NCBI RefSeq assembly: GCF_016920785.2
Contig: NW_024609879.1
Coordinates: 14,509,145-14,573,144 of the forward strand
DNA: 64,000 nucleotides
Source: Ixodes scapularis
Taxonomy: Eukaryota > Arthropoda > Arachnida > Ixodida > Ixodidae
Reading direction: 5' to 3'
Position numbers and translations under genes: made by a program. This document shows, one piece after another, positions 43,901 to 54,982 of this stretch. Under the pieces are notes generated by a model that was not told where the DNA came from, did not search any database, and worked only from the letters and a program-made list of their open reading frames with translations. Position 1 is the first letter of the stretch. Each line of letters starts with the position of its first letter.

Positions 43901-44313
43901 TAGTCAAATGTCATCTTAAAGCTCAATGGCAAACAGAATGGAGCCTACAGGTGTCCAACAAGCTGCACATGGTTAAGCCTTTTCTTGGCGAATGGGAGAG
44001 TGCTAGGCACAGAGACAGGTTCTATGAGGTAGTCCTCTGTCGCCTACGCATTGGGCACACGCGGCTGACGCATGGACACCTTTTGCGTGGGGAGGACCCT
44101 CCGGAATGTGAGCATTGCCAACAACCTTTGAGTGTCTTGCATATCCTTCTCGAATGCCCTGCGCATGATGATAAACGCCGCCATTACTTCTCCCAGCTCT
44201 ACAAAGAGCATATTCCTCTACACCTATGTGTGCTGCTTGGAAATGAGCCACTACTCCCACCCACCCAGGTTTTTAAGTTTTTAAAAAGTATTGATCTTTT
44301 ACACAAATTGTAG
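40944..44313 (+). CDS. LINE C ORF2, rest of endonuclease, RT and RNase H
   Basis: Resumes with LLLGDFNAHNCLWGSDH and a later GSDHFPI motif of the endonuclease. The RT carries SYRPIALTSCLSKTFERI (42115) and LYVDDLQIS (about 42593). In motif A the expected FDLEKAYD reads FYMEKAYD: codon TAT at 42331-42333 gives Tyr where the metal-binding Asp belongs. RNase H follows (YYTDGTKTE near 43486, FTAELCGLLLAID, VYTDSLSALRAL, CWVPSHVGIPGNEEVD), then a C-terminal finger (CEHCQQPLSVLHILLEC). No stop or frameshift is visible, so the copy is structurally intact but probably RT-dead. Confidence 0.88.
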
Positions 44314-44480
44314 CATTATATATAATATAAGGTCCTAGTCCTATTTTTTACATTTTTGAAATTACCAGCTACTAAAGCTCTTTTTTCTTCAAAACCCTCT
44401 TCTGCAATAGTATCATTTCTTGGCGCATCATAGCCTTAGTTGCTTTTGTGCCACAAAACCCCAATCTGCTACTACTACTA

Positions 44481-44493
44481 CTTCCAGTCAAGG
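44481..44493. repeat. Target-site duplication of the I-like LINE, right
   Basis: CTTCCAGTCAAGG, identical to 36157-36169; preceded by the CTA repeat tail of LINE C. Confidence 0.9.
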
Positions 44494-45930
44494 GGTATGT
44501 CACCGGAGTCAATAGACTGTTGGAATATTCTACATAAAAGAATACTAGAAACTGATGTGGTTAATTTGAGCAGTTTAGTTGATATATCGTCCGGGCCTGG
44601 GGCAGAATTATTGGGAAGGTTGTCGATCAGTTTCTTGATGCCAGGCGGGGTAATAGAAATAAAGTCCATACTGGCTACGGTTGTATATTGAGGGATGTGG
44701 TCGGGTAATGGGAAAGACTCTTCAGTGAAGACGTCGCCAAAATAAGAGTTGAGGCTCTCGCAGCTTTCTCTTTCCGAGAGTTCATTTCCGTCTGAGTCAA
44801 CAATGCGGGGGGATGGTCTAATTTGCTTGGGTTTTAAAGTTGACCAGAATTTTTAGGGGTTTGTTTTCAGCAAATTAGAGAGGTCGATATTAAAGAACTT
44901 ATGCTTAGCCTTCTTAATTTCGTACTTAAATCTCGGAGCGCATTCTCGGTATTTAGACCACGCTGATGGGGTTCTAATTTGTTTTGCGCGGCTGTAGAGC
45001 CTTTGCTTTTTGCTCAGGAGCCGTTTGAGACTGACGGAGAACCAAGGACGTTCAGTACATGACCTGATATGAACTCTCGGAACAAATGTATGCAAGGCTT
45101 CCATTAACGCGCTCCTGACCAGGGTCCAATTTTCGTCAACATTTCTATACTGAAAGCCATCCAGGAAGGTATGCATGAAACGGTATAGATGCAGGAGGAG
45201 AGCATTCTGGTCGGCTCGTGGATAGCTGAACACAGTGTTAGTTAAAGGGCACGACTTACTGGTGGGTATTGACAGTTGGACGTGAATAGAAGAGTGATCA
45301 CTAAGAGGCTCTAGGAGTTCGACAGCTGTGACACACTCAGGGTTGGTAGTAAGAAAGAGGTCGAGAATTGCAGAAGCGCGAGTTGGTTCATTAATCATTT
45401 GGGACAGTGAGTACGCGCTGCACAAGTCAACAAAACCTCGGGCCTGAGCGGGAAGGCAGCGCCACGAGTCAAACGGCATGCGAGCAGGTACAACAGGCCA
45501 TGGGATTTCAGGGTAGTTAAAGTCTCCAGTGAGTATAAATACGTCTGTGGGATACATCTGCGCGAGTGATTCCAAACTTTTTTATAGAAAGGATGGGAAT
45601 CCAAGAAGATTGGGCGGCCTGTAACAGGCAATGACCAGTGCAAAGAACGAGGACATTTTTATTCGAACCCACAATGCTTCACAATCATGTAATACTTTGC
45701 TTTTTTGAACATGTAGTGTATTTTTAACCGCTATAAAGACGCCTCCTCCCCTACGTCCCATTCTGTCTCTGCGAAAGATTGAATACGAATCACTCAAAAG
45801 TAGTTCAGAATTATCAATGTTTGAGTCAACCAAGATTCCGTTATAACCACGATATCAGCCGAACATGAATCGACAGCTGATTGCAACTCTTCCTGTTTAG
45901 AGAATACGCTTCTTGCGTTTGCGATAAAAA
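44494..45930 (-). pseudogene. LINE B, 5' piece (endonuclease and start of RT)
   Basis: In minus order: endonuclease N terminus (ADIVVITE near 45870; FRRDRMGRRGGGVFIAVK; ALVIACYRPPN), GDFNYPEIPWP, LDLFLTTNPE, LSDHSSIHVQL, then a linker (RLYSRAKQI) and the start of RT (LPNNSAPGPDDISTKLLK near 44600). There is a frameshift near 45835, an in-frame stop at about 45580, another near 44853, and a further frame change before 44669. It joins the central piece at the 13-bp duplication. The 5' edge meets the inverted-repeat cluster at about 45931. Summed over its three pieces LINE B is about 2.9 kb, so it lacks ORF1 here. Confidence 0.82.
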
Positions 45931-46449
45931 TAGAAAGGCAGGAAGATAGGTCTCGTTCCTATAGGAGTTATCATTAGTAACAGATGACCTCAGAAACCAT
46001 TTTAGGGCACCTTTGAGAGGTTAAGGGTCAACGCTTCTGCCGGAGAGATTTCGGTTCAGCATTCCTTTAAAGGCCGACCTAAAAACAAAGAAAGAAACTG
46101 GCCCTCAATTTCTGCTTTCTACCCAAAAAAGAAGGAGAGGTTAACTTCCAGACCCGCTGCTTTGGAAGAGCATCTGAAAAACATAGGGAGTCTTCTCTCC
46201 GGCAGAAGCGTTGACCCTTAACCTCTCAAAGGTGCCCTAAAATGGTTTCTGAGGTCATCTGTTACTAATGATAACTCCTATAGGAACGAGACCTATCTTC
46301 CTGCCTTTCTATGTTTTTCAGATGCTCTTCCAAAGCAGCGGGTCTGGAAGTTAACCTCTCCTTCTTTTTTGGGTAGAAAGCAGAAATTGAGGGCCAGTTT
46401 CTTTCTTTGTTTTTAGGTCGGCCTTTAAAGGAATGCTGAACCGAAATCT
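45931..46449. repeat. Interleaved inverted repeats (Y-X-Y'-X')
   Basis: Segment Y (about 45931-46050) recurs inverted at about 46193-46309, and segment X (about 46040-46181) recurs inverted at about 46306-46449. The order Y, X, Y-inverse, X-inverse differs from a simple palindrome (Y, X, X-inverse, Y-inverse). X contains the terminus of the neighbouring TTAA MITE. No coding content. Confidence 0.8.
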
Positions 46450-46868
46450 GGATTCCCCAAAACACACGACAAAAGCGTGCAGCGGGATGCTACAAACACC
46501 AAAACATCACTCATACAGCGATATCTCGAACGGATGACCGTATGTTTCAAGAAAAGAGGAGCATTTGGCAGGAATGTTGACGTCATGTTTCTCCGAGAAG
46601 GAGAGGGAACGGCCTCGCGTATTCTCCGCCTCGCGGCCTTGAGGGAGCGAAGAGAAGAGAGGAGGAAACTAGGTATCTTGACGATCACGCGCCTCGTCGG
46701 CCTCGTTCAATCTCCACTTCTTTTTCCAAAAATACGGCCGTCCATTTAAGATAGCGCCTCACTAGTAGTGTTGTAGGGATTGTATATAGCGTCCCGCCTA
46801 CACCCCCAGCATTGTTTCTTTTTAGCCTTTTTGTTTGAAATCCAAATTACAGTTCGCCATCCCTTTAA
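46425..46868. mobile_element. TTAA MITE, 444 bp
   Basis: Left TTAAAGGAATGCTGAACCG and right inverse TTAAAGGGATGGCGAACTG. TTAA at both edges. No coding capacity. Same terminal family as elements at 20266, 47915 and 63552. Confidence 0.6.
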
Positions 46869-47405
46869 CTCCAAAGGCCGTTAGGCCGACCAAAAAGCAG
46901 AGAGAAGGAAGCAAGCCTGGGAATTACACTACAAGAGACCCATTTCAACAGGGTACAAACTAGCAGGCCATGTAATTACAAACTAAATATAAACGTGCAT
47001 CAATGACAGAAATAAAGGGGAAAAGTAACCGGCCAACAAAATAAAGCAGACGACACGCAGACGAAATCTGTTGGGACAAGAGCCCTCCCGCGGAGGAACC
47101 GCGTTGCACCATTTCTTGTTAGCAAAAAGCATGGCGCTCGCTGCTCCTTCTTTGTCTGCATCAGCATTTGCCATCGAAAGTTTCAGATATTGTGTTCTTA
47201 CTCCTTGCGGAGATGGAACCACGCATTGAAGTTTGTCACGAGAACATGCACCACTAAAATATACCTTCGACCTAAATTTAAGGTATGTATTAGCAAGTAC
47301 AGATTTTTTCAGCTATACTTAAAGAACAGCACGAAAGCCTGTACTTCAGGTTCTCTATAAAAAAATCGCTTTAATGTGCCGTGTAGTAAGTAATCAGTAT
47401 AAAAG

Positions 47406-47772
47406 CTAAATAACAAACTTGCCTGCTTTTTTTATATTTGCACAAAGTGCCTTCTGCAGCTGCACATTGAGCAGCTGGCACTGCTCCAAAGCTTCAGTCT
47501 TCTTGCGCAGCTTTCGTAATACTTCTGCGTACTGCTTCTGTGACACACTCCCTCCACTGTCACACTGGATTTGTTCCAGGAGCTCCACATCTCGCCGACG
47601 CTTTGATTGTTGATGTGTCTCTTTCTTCTGTGCCGGAAAACCGATACCGGGAAATGCGGGAAAATTAGGGAGGTTTTTCTTAAATACATTAATCAGTGTA
47701 TAAATAAACTTTGAGACCCAAACAAAGTCTGACAAATACCTGTTTGTGCGCCTGAGAGGACTTGGCAGCCAT
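47406..47772 (-). CDS. Candidate small host gene: two exons, basic and coiled-coil
   Basis: Exon 1 (47772-47740) reads MAAKSSQAHKQ and ends at a GTATTT donor. A 112-bp intron follows, with acceptor GGCACAG. Exon 2 starts at 47627 in phase 0 with KKETHQQSKRRRDVELLEQI, then a heptad-rich helix (YAEVLRKLRKKTEALEQCQLL, split here by one residue choice). It either stops at 47406 (84 residues) or splices at a GC donor (GCAAGT, 47422-47417). A further open minus frame (about 47260-46983; VVPSPQGVRTQYLKL) might be a later exon, but its phase does not fit. I do not recognise the family. It has no transposon features. Confidence 0.45.
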
Positions 47773-47914
47773 CGTGGTAGGATTGGCCGTTCCCTGGCTC
47801 GTCCAGCTATAAGTTGGATCTCTTCAGTTTCTGAAATTGATCGGTTTCATAAAATCATTCAATCAAAAGACAGCCTCAAGCATTTCTATCACAGTTGCAC
47901 AGTGCGCCTCAAAC

Positions 47915-48574
47915 TTAAAGGGCCCATGAAACGATTTTTGGGTTGGGATAAATCATTTTAGATTGGGATTTTACTAATAGCACATTGTTCAGTGGACCAA
48001 AACAAAAAAGGTAGAAAGTCAAAAGCCTGACTTTCAGTGCGAGAATTTGAAAACAGAGCGGACTATTTCGTACCTCCTCCCCTTCGCGACCTCTCTGCCT
48101 TTTCACTGTGATACATCCGCGGTCCCAAAAGCGCATCATCGGGTCCAAACTGACGTCACACGCAACCGGACCTCACTTATTCCCTTCACCCCTAAGCTGA
48201 CATTGTGGTGGAAGCTACACGCTTGCCGGACCAATCAGCCGCCTCCCTTTCATCACCTGACTTCATTCTCTGCAGCCACATTTGCCACGCTCACGTGGCA
48301 AGTGTGGCTGGCCCAACGATTACGTAGCTTCAACAGCACTGTCAGCTTCGGAATGAACGCGGTGGGGAAAGCAACTTTTGTCTGAATTTTGCGCGACGGG
48401 CTAATCTTCTAGGGGGAGAATGGATGTGTCCGGATTACACAAACGACAGTGCGAGAAAGAGGGGTCTCCCCTTTTTCGTCTTGTTTAACTCTTTTGGTGG
48501 AATGCGCGATTTATGAGTTGAGGAGGAAAGCTAAACAGGAAAAAGTTGGAAAAGCGTTTCATGACCCCTTTAAC
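47915..48574. mobile_element. TTAA MITE, 660 bp
   Basis: Left end TTAAAGGGCCCATGAAACG, right end inverse TTAAAGGGGTCATGAAACG, with TTAA edges. It contains TGACGTCAC. Its right 459 bp lie in the duplicated segment described at 48116-49205. No ORF. Confidence 0.75.
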
Positions 48575-49205
48575 GCCGCCACGGCATTTGCCGTTTCTGA
48601 CAGTCCCTGCGGCGTCTGATTGAACTATCTGAAGAATAGAGGGTTTTATAGCGAGTTCGTTTCACGGCACTCGTGCCCACGCGTGCCCACTCGCAGCGTG
48701 GAACGGGTTCGTTTCGGCCGGCACTCCACGAGTGGTTGCACTCTCCGAGTTCGTTTCAGCGCTGACACCCCACGTGTGCATGCACTCGCTGCACCGAGAA
48801 AATCGGGAGTGCGCCAAAATGCAATCCCGTCATGCCTCGCTCCGGTGGGGCCGGCGAGGAGCGGGAGCAGACGACAAGGGTTCGTCTGCTACGATGTGTC
48901 GCGGAACCGAACGGGGAAAAAAAAGTAGATTTGCTCATAGATATCGCGTCCCGCGGGCCATGAAATCAAACGCGAGCTTGAATTGTGAGCGTCTGCTATT
49001 TCCCGAAGGAAGCAATTGACAACCCGTGATTTATTTGCAGGTTTTAAATCCCTCTGTTGCCGCACAAACGCTGAAATATACCAGTGTGTAAAGAAATGCT
49101 CAGAACAAACGCAACAGCGGCCCCCGAGATGTCTATCACCATCCGTGTGCGGGTGAAAAATTTAACATTTTTCGACAAAACTCCCCCAGCAGAAACCTCT
49201 GACTG
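48116..49205. repeat. 1,090-bp duplicated segment, copy 1
   Basis: Matches 51932-53021 in direct orientation at a constant offset of 3,816 with no difference I can see. Copy 1 lies across two complete mobile elements (47915-48574 and 48649-49903), so it is the source copy. The 102-codon open frame inside (48620-48928) is shared but not convincing as a gene. Confidence 0.93.
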
Positions 49206-49903
49206 CCCAATGAGCATCAGAGAAAGCTAAAGATGGAGACTTTATCTGAGGATTGGGCAACATCATCATGTTTAACATTTACCTACGTCAGCTAACTTAC
49301 CCCGTCGTATTTTGTTCGAGAAAGCTCTCATTCTCGACGCCCTCGCCAAGGCTAATATCTAATCCTGACGATCCAAATCGGAAGTCCCAGTTTTGCTGGA
49401 TATTCCAACAGGATAGTTTTAAGCCGTACCCTTTCAGTGGTTCACGAATAATACCATGCTCAAACGGATCAAGCTTCTGCTCGGACAGCATCATCAGTTT
49501 TCTTCAGTGTAAACGGTTATAAGAATTGAAAGATCGCAACCAGCTGCTTTGTAGACAGCTGGTTGCGGAAATTTACGCCGTCTGTAATTATCTCTACGGC
49601 AGCCTAGCTGCTTGAAGTCATCGCAACTATAAACTACAGGTTGCAGCGACCAACGTTTGTAGATAAACGTTGGTAGCGACTGCATTCTCGCATTCCCACG
49701 TATCACTCCGAACAGAAAGGCGCTAGTTTCGGTTTGAAGTCGGTACCTTTTCTACAACATAGATGGCGGCAGCGTCAGTCTTCTGCACTCGGTGCATTTT
49801 GGCGAGCTCGTTTGAGTCCAGTTTTCCGTGCAACACTCTGTGAGTGCGATGCATTCTGGGAGAGAACTCGAACGGTGCCAGTGCGTGTGAAACGAACCCG
49901 CTA
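48649..49903. mobile_element. Non-autonomous DNA element with TTA duplications, 1,255 bp
   Basis: Left terminus TAGCGAGTTCGTTTCAC, right terminus inverse TAGCGGGTTCGTTTCAC, flanked by TTA (48646-48648 and 49904-49906). A 3-bp TTA duplication fits PIF/Harbinger-type elements; the terminal sequence itself is not diagnostic. Inside are two short hairpins (49536-49566; 49650-49673) with a GTAGA motif in each loop. No transposase. Confidence 0.65.
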
Positions 49904-49906
49904 TTA

Positions 49907-50576
49907 GTAAACCGTTTTCGGTTTCCCGCTCCGCTCTATGGAAAGAGGAGTCGCCATCGCGAATGCGCGACCCGCTCTGGGATTTGAGCGTGGAGCGTCA
50001 GCTCCGCTATCGTCGCCATTTTAAGAAGTACGTTCCACTCTCAGTAAAGGTTCACTAGACGGTGCTTTTCTGGAAAGGTGGGTGCTCGCTATTTGAAATC
50101 ATGCTTGGGAGCGCGCTTGACCCTTATGAACCTCGCTGCACTAAGAAGCTGCGCAGACTTTGTTTGAAAAGGCGTCCTCCAGGAAACGTTTCACGGTGGT
50201 CCAGAACCTCTGGCTCCTTCAAGAAATCGCTGGCCGCAATCTTTTCACGGCCCCTGAACGGTGGGAACAGGTGCTGCCTTGTCTAAGCCAGTGGGCTCGA
50301 TTTTTCTATGCGAGATGACGACGACGTTGAGAGGATAACACACCGGGCGACGGCGGTGTCTCAATCTGAGCCCTGGGCCTCGGTTCCTCGGAGGCAGCAG
50401 CTTCTACTTCGGCTGGACTACCTCCTTGGAGCATGATTCTTTGACCCCAGTGGACCCCAGTGAGCAACAGTGCCATTATGTTCCTGGTGCTCTTTCATGC
50501 ACTGATCGAACGTCATCAGCTTGATTGCGTAGCCAACGCACTACCACGGAGGGGGCAGGGTACCGCTAGCTCGACC
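49907..50576. other. No gene recognised
   Basis: Short open frames only, one of them 74 codons at 50062-50286, with no recognisable motif. Confidence 0.4.
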
Positions 50577-50773
50577 TGTAACGTTTACTACTAATAAAAT
50601 TAATAAAGGGAAGCTACTCAAGGAATAAAGTGTACGTACCAGACAATGCAGGGTTAATCCATACGACGTTTATTTGAGCTTAATGTCAAACAAACAGTAG
50701 ACTCGATCGACGAGCGAGTGATGAGAGGAGAGTCCGCCACCAACGAAGCCACGACCGACTAGCACCGAACACA
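50577..50773 (-). repeat. Possible solo LTR or LTR remnant (197 bp)
   Basis: Bounded by TGTAACG and GAACACA. On its inner side is TTCCCCC, i.e. a GGGGGAA polypurine tract in minus orientation, as expected beside a 3' LTR. The central motif GACGTTTATTTGAGCT has a related copy near 20989-21004. No second LTR or coding sequence is adjacent. Confidence 0.4.
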
Positions 50774-51283
50774 TTCCCCCGGACCACAGTCCACCCCACC
50801 GCTCACAACTTAGAAAATGATAAAAGCGAACAACAACGAGGGGGAAAAACTGGCCCTCTATCCCGAAAAAAAGGTCAGCTATTCATGCGGGAAGGGTCCA
50901 CTTCGAAGAAAAGGTCGGGGACATCCTGTTCTGAGTCAGCAAGGCGCGCCTAGCTGGGCTTTGCTTGTGGGCGAAGTCGAGGGAATCACAGGCGAGTTTG
51001 GCGGGTCCATGCTTCTTTTTTCGCTCCTTGAAATCGTGATGCGCGCGAACATCCCGGAGAAAATTATTCCAAGTGCCGAAATAGCAAAACTTTGGCTTTG
51101 GATCTTGAATTAAAGTGGCTTTTGGATTGTAAAACAGGGTTGCCAAACGCAAGTCTCAAAAGATCACACGTGATCGCCGAGAAGCCGCCAACCGCCTCTT
51201 GGTGTGTCTGAACGGGGTCGCTCGCGAACCGCATTCGGGACCGCTTCGCGAACGCGGATCCGCTTCCAGTGTGAATGCGCGCC

Positions 51284-51483
51284 GGTTCAGACGCTTGCGT
51301 TTGGGTGCGTTTGACTGCGTTGCGTCGACAACCGAAAGCGAGTCACCGGCACATCTGTGCTTTGTATGAAGCGTGGACTCCAATTCAAGGAATCATCTTG
51401 GTACGCCATATTAGCAGCACGGATGTCCTGGTTTTTCGCTGCCGCAACGCAGTCAAACGCAGCCAAACACAACTGTCTGAACC
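51284..51483. repeat. Fold-back repeat, 200 bp
   Basis: Left arm GGTTCAGACGCTTGCG...TTTGACTGCGTTGCG and its inverse at about 51443-51483, arms about 41 bp. Probably a MITE; no secure target duplication. Confidence 0.6.
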
Positions 51484-51931
51484 AGGCTTAAGGCCCGAAA
51501 TGTTTCAGTATGCACTGGCGGCCATAGTTGAGGCATAAGTTGCTGACTGCGTTCTAATACGGAGCTTGTACAATGCTTCCTGAATCCCATTGAGATAGTC
51601 GTCTGAAGAAGGGGCTCGCTCTGAGCGCGCACTGTAAACAGCGCGCAACAAATAGGGTGTCTTGTGACGCCAAATGTATACCACCTATGGTCGGCGACAG
51701 GTAAATATTGCAAAAGAAGCTCAGCCTCTTGAGTGGAGTTTGTATGGCTGATAACACAGGCACGGCCACTCGATTAGGACTCCCCTTGGGAGCGGCCTGC
51801 CGTATGCCCCACTCCGCCGGTGAGAGCGATAGTTCTACTTTACCCCGCAGCGCCAGATGTGGCGCTCGTTATCGGTGAGAGATAAAGCCCCTTGATAAAG
51901 GTGTTTTTACAAGTACCGCCAACCATTGTTG

Positions 51932-53021
51932 TCCGCGGTCCCAAAAGCGCATCATCGGGTCCAAACTGACGTCACACGCAACCGGACCTCACTTATTCCC
52001 TTCACCCCTAAGCTGACATTGTGGTGGAAGCTACACGCTTGCCGGACCAATCAGCCGCCTCCCTTTCATCACCTGACTTCATTCTCTGCAGCCACATTTG
52101 CCACGCTCACGTGGCAAGTGTGGCTGGCCCAACGATTACGTAGCTTCAACAGCACTGTCAGCTTCGGAATGAACGCGGTGGGGAAAGCAACTTTTGTCTG
52201 AATTTTGCGCGACGGGCTAATCTTCTAGGGGGAGAATGGATGTGTCCGGATTACACAAACGACAGTGCGAGAAAGAGGGGTCTCCCCTTTTTCGTCTTGT
52301 TTAACTCTTTTGGTGGAATGCGCGATTTATGAGTTGAGGAGGAAAGCTAAACAGGAAAAAGTTGGAAAAGCGTTTCATGACCCCTTTAACGCCGCCACGG
52401 CATTTGCCGTTTCTGACAGTCCCTGCGGCGTCTGATTGAACTATCTGAAGAATAGAGGGTTTTATAGCGAGTTCGTTTCACGGCACTCGTGCCCACGCGT
52501 GCCCACTCGCAGCGTGGAACGGGTTCGTTTCGGCCGGCACTCCACGAGTGGTTGCACTCTCCGAGTTCGTTTCAGCGCTGACACCCCACGTGTGCATGCA
52601 CTCGCTGCACCGAGAAAATCGGGAGTGCGCCAAAATGCAATCCCGTCATGCCTCGCTCCGGTGGGGCCGGCGAGGAGCGGGAGCAGACGACAAGGGTTCG
52701 TCTGCTACGATGTGTCGCGGAACCGAACGGGGAAAAAAAAGTAGATTTGCTCATAGATATCGCGTCCCGCGGGCCATGAAATCAAACGCGAGCTTGAATT
52801 GTGAGCGTCTGCTATTTCCCGAAGGAAGCAATTGACAACCCGTGATTTATTTGCAGGTTTTAAATCCCTCTGTTGCCGCACAAACGCTGAAATATACCAG
52901 TGTGTAAAGAAATGCTCAGAACAAACGCAACAGCGGCCCCCGAGATGTCTATCACCATCCGTGTGCGGGTGAAAAATTTAACATTTTTCGACAAAACTCC
53001 CCCAGCAGAAACCTCTGACTG
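51932..53021. repeat. 1,090-bp duplicated segment, copy 2
   Basis: Copy of 48116-49205. Both ends cut through mobile elements (the 3' part of the 660-bp MITE and the 5' part of the 1,255-bp element), so this is the derived copy. No target duplication or inverted repeat marks its edges. Confidence 0.93.
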
Positions 53022-54810
53022 AGGTTTCGCAAGACACGTGCCACGAGCGGGTGCTCCGCCGCCATTCGCTTCCAAGGGCCGCTCATTTCAGTGCTGCGCC
53101 GCCATTTGCTTCCAAGTGCCGCTCGAGACCTGGGCCACGTGCGCTCGCGCATTTGGCGCTACTTGCAAAGAGGAACGAAAACATATCGAGGGGCTTTAGT
53201 GAGAGATAGACTTCCTTTCGGGGGAGCATATCGAGGAACTTTATATTTCGTTTCACGTTAGTATGTACTTGTTAGCTGCGCGTGCTAAAAGCGCGAGATA
53301 GTTGCTTCGAAGGAAGCCTCGGCGGCTGCATGAGCGCTCGTGCAGCGAGTGCTCCAGTCATGGCAGTAAAGGCTAGCCGCTCGCGCTAGCACAGCGTTCG
53401 CGGTTAGTCCATGCTAAGGTAAGACGAAATATAGTGAGAGAGGAGCAGTACGCCCGGCCCTGCCCGGCGTGGCTATTTAGGTGTTTTTTTTTCGTGAAGC
53501 CGCAAGTCTCAATTGAAACGAGTGCCCGATTGCATGAATGATGTGACAAATCTGTGTAGAATAAAAGCACATGACTCTTTCTGCGAAAAGCTCACTCAGC
53601 TACAGGCTGCGCGTTAAAGCTGCATTCTGCTGGCAGTATTAGCGAATTGCCGTTTTCTTGTTCCCGTAACTGTTGCCCCGTTTCTATTACCACTGTAATA
53701 TAGGAGTTATAGTTGGATATAGCTAGGCCGTATGATTTCCGGTTTTAACCGACGCTCGAGCACTCGCGAGCTGTGCCATTTATTCATCTGTGAAGGACAA
53801 TATAAAATCGGATTCCGCGTGCATAATTTTAGCGATATAAACTTCTTTGTTCACAAAAAAACAGACCAAGGCAGTCATATAGTTCAGAAGCGGAGTACCT
53901 TTCGGGAAAGAAGCTTCCGCGAATGCCTCAATATATTCTCTAGTGGGCTGTTTAGGTCACCAGCTTAGTTTACCAAAAAAAGGCCTGAGGAGCTTTCTGA
54001 GAAAGAGCTCGCAGAGCTCTTTGCTGTGGTAGGGGTCTCGGCATTTAACACACCACATCAGCGGGCAGTCCATAAGGTGTGGAAGCACAGCGCTCGAGAG
54101 GTCCTTGCAAAACCTTCCACAACCACGAATCTCTGCCGACTAGCCCTCTCGACAAAGGTGCAGACGAGCTTGCACAGCCAGACAGCTTGAGGTCGTGGAT
54201 AGCTGAGTCCTCCTTGGTCAAGGCTAAATATGGACTGGTATGCTCCGTCATGCGATGCATTTCCCTTAAGTTGAGCTTGCATTCAGGACACGTCACCTGC
54301 AAAGCTTAGCGGGTTCTACACATTAGCCTTCCTTGCTTTCACAGAGAAATTCTTATTGCTTTGCTAGGTTGAATGTGTCAGCTAATTACTTTGAAATTAT
54401 GACAATTTCTACAAATAAAAATGGTCACCTTTTGTTCGCAATCGAGGGCCAAGTAGCCAGCACTGTAAGTCAGCGGTGCGAACTGAAGTTCGGAAGAGAC
54501 TTCATTGTACTTCATCAACTGCAGGATTTCCTGTTTCACGAGTGGAGTTGGCACATTTCATCGCCGTCTGGCACTCAGAACTAGAACACGCATTTATGTT
54601 TCCGACAGCTTCCAAAATGGCAACACAAACCACACACGCGAGCGCAGAGTGACACTACGATATTTTCGTCGAGCACAGCGGTGCATAGGTGGGGGGAAAG
54701 CGAGTTTTGCTGCCTTCTGCAACCGCGGCAGCGCCTCGGTATCGGCGAAGCCAATGACAGGCAGATATTTTATCTGGGTAGCGGAGCAAGAGCGCGTTGG
54801 GCGCCTTCTC
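53022..54810. other. No gene recognised
   Basis: A short tandem pair at about 53063-53130 (GCCGCCATTCGCTTCCAAG and a variant). Otherwise no coding or structural signal I can support. Confidence 0.4.
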
Positions 54811-54982
54811 TATACTCCGTTTCAGCTTAAGTTGTACCGCAGCGAAGGCTGGAAGCGCGAGCTCATAGCGTTGACAGCTGCCCTTACTGCACGAGAGCTT
54901 GTGCCGCCGAGATCTGCCATAGAGCAAGGAGCTCGCGCTTACAGCCTTTCCTGCGGTACAACATAAGGTGAAACAGAGTACT
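54811..54982. repeat. Fold-back repeat, 172 bp
   Basis: Arms of about 54 bp run TTCAGCTTAAGTTGTACCGC to AAGCGCGAGCTC (54811-54864) and inverse (54929-54982), around a 64-bp loop. Probable MITE. Confidence 0.7.

Larger units (their letters stand above)
36170..44480 (+). mobile_element. I-like LINE (LINE C), full length, hosting a piggyBac
   Basis: The flanks are an exact 13-bp target-site duplication. It has a 540-bp 5' UTR beginning CCCCGCAGGGGGCACC, ORF1 (gag with CCHC knuckles), ORF2 (endonuclease, RT, RNase H) and a 3' UTR ending in CTACTACTACTA. The RNase H domain and three-knuckle gag suggest the I group. Net length without piggyBac is about 5.9 kb. It inserted into LINE B in the opposite orientation. 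ORF2 is uninterrupted once the piggyBac is removed, but the RT motif A aspartate is lost. Confidence 0.9.

Noticed and set aside
48620..48928. 102-codon frame repeated at 52436-52744
   Set aside because: Its conservation is explained by the duplicated DNA segment; it lies in a non-coding element and has no motif.
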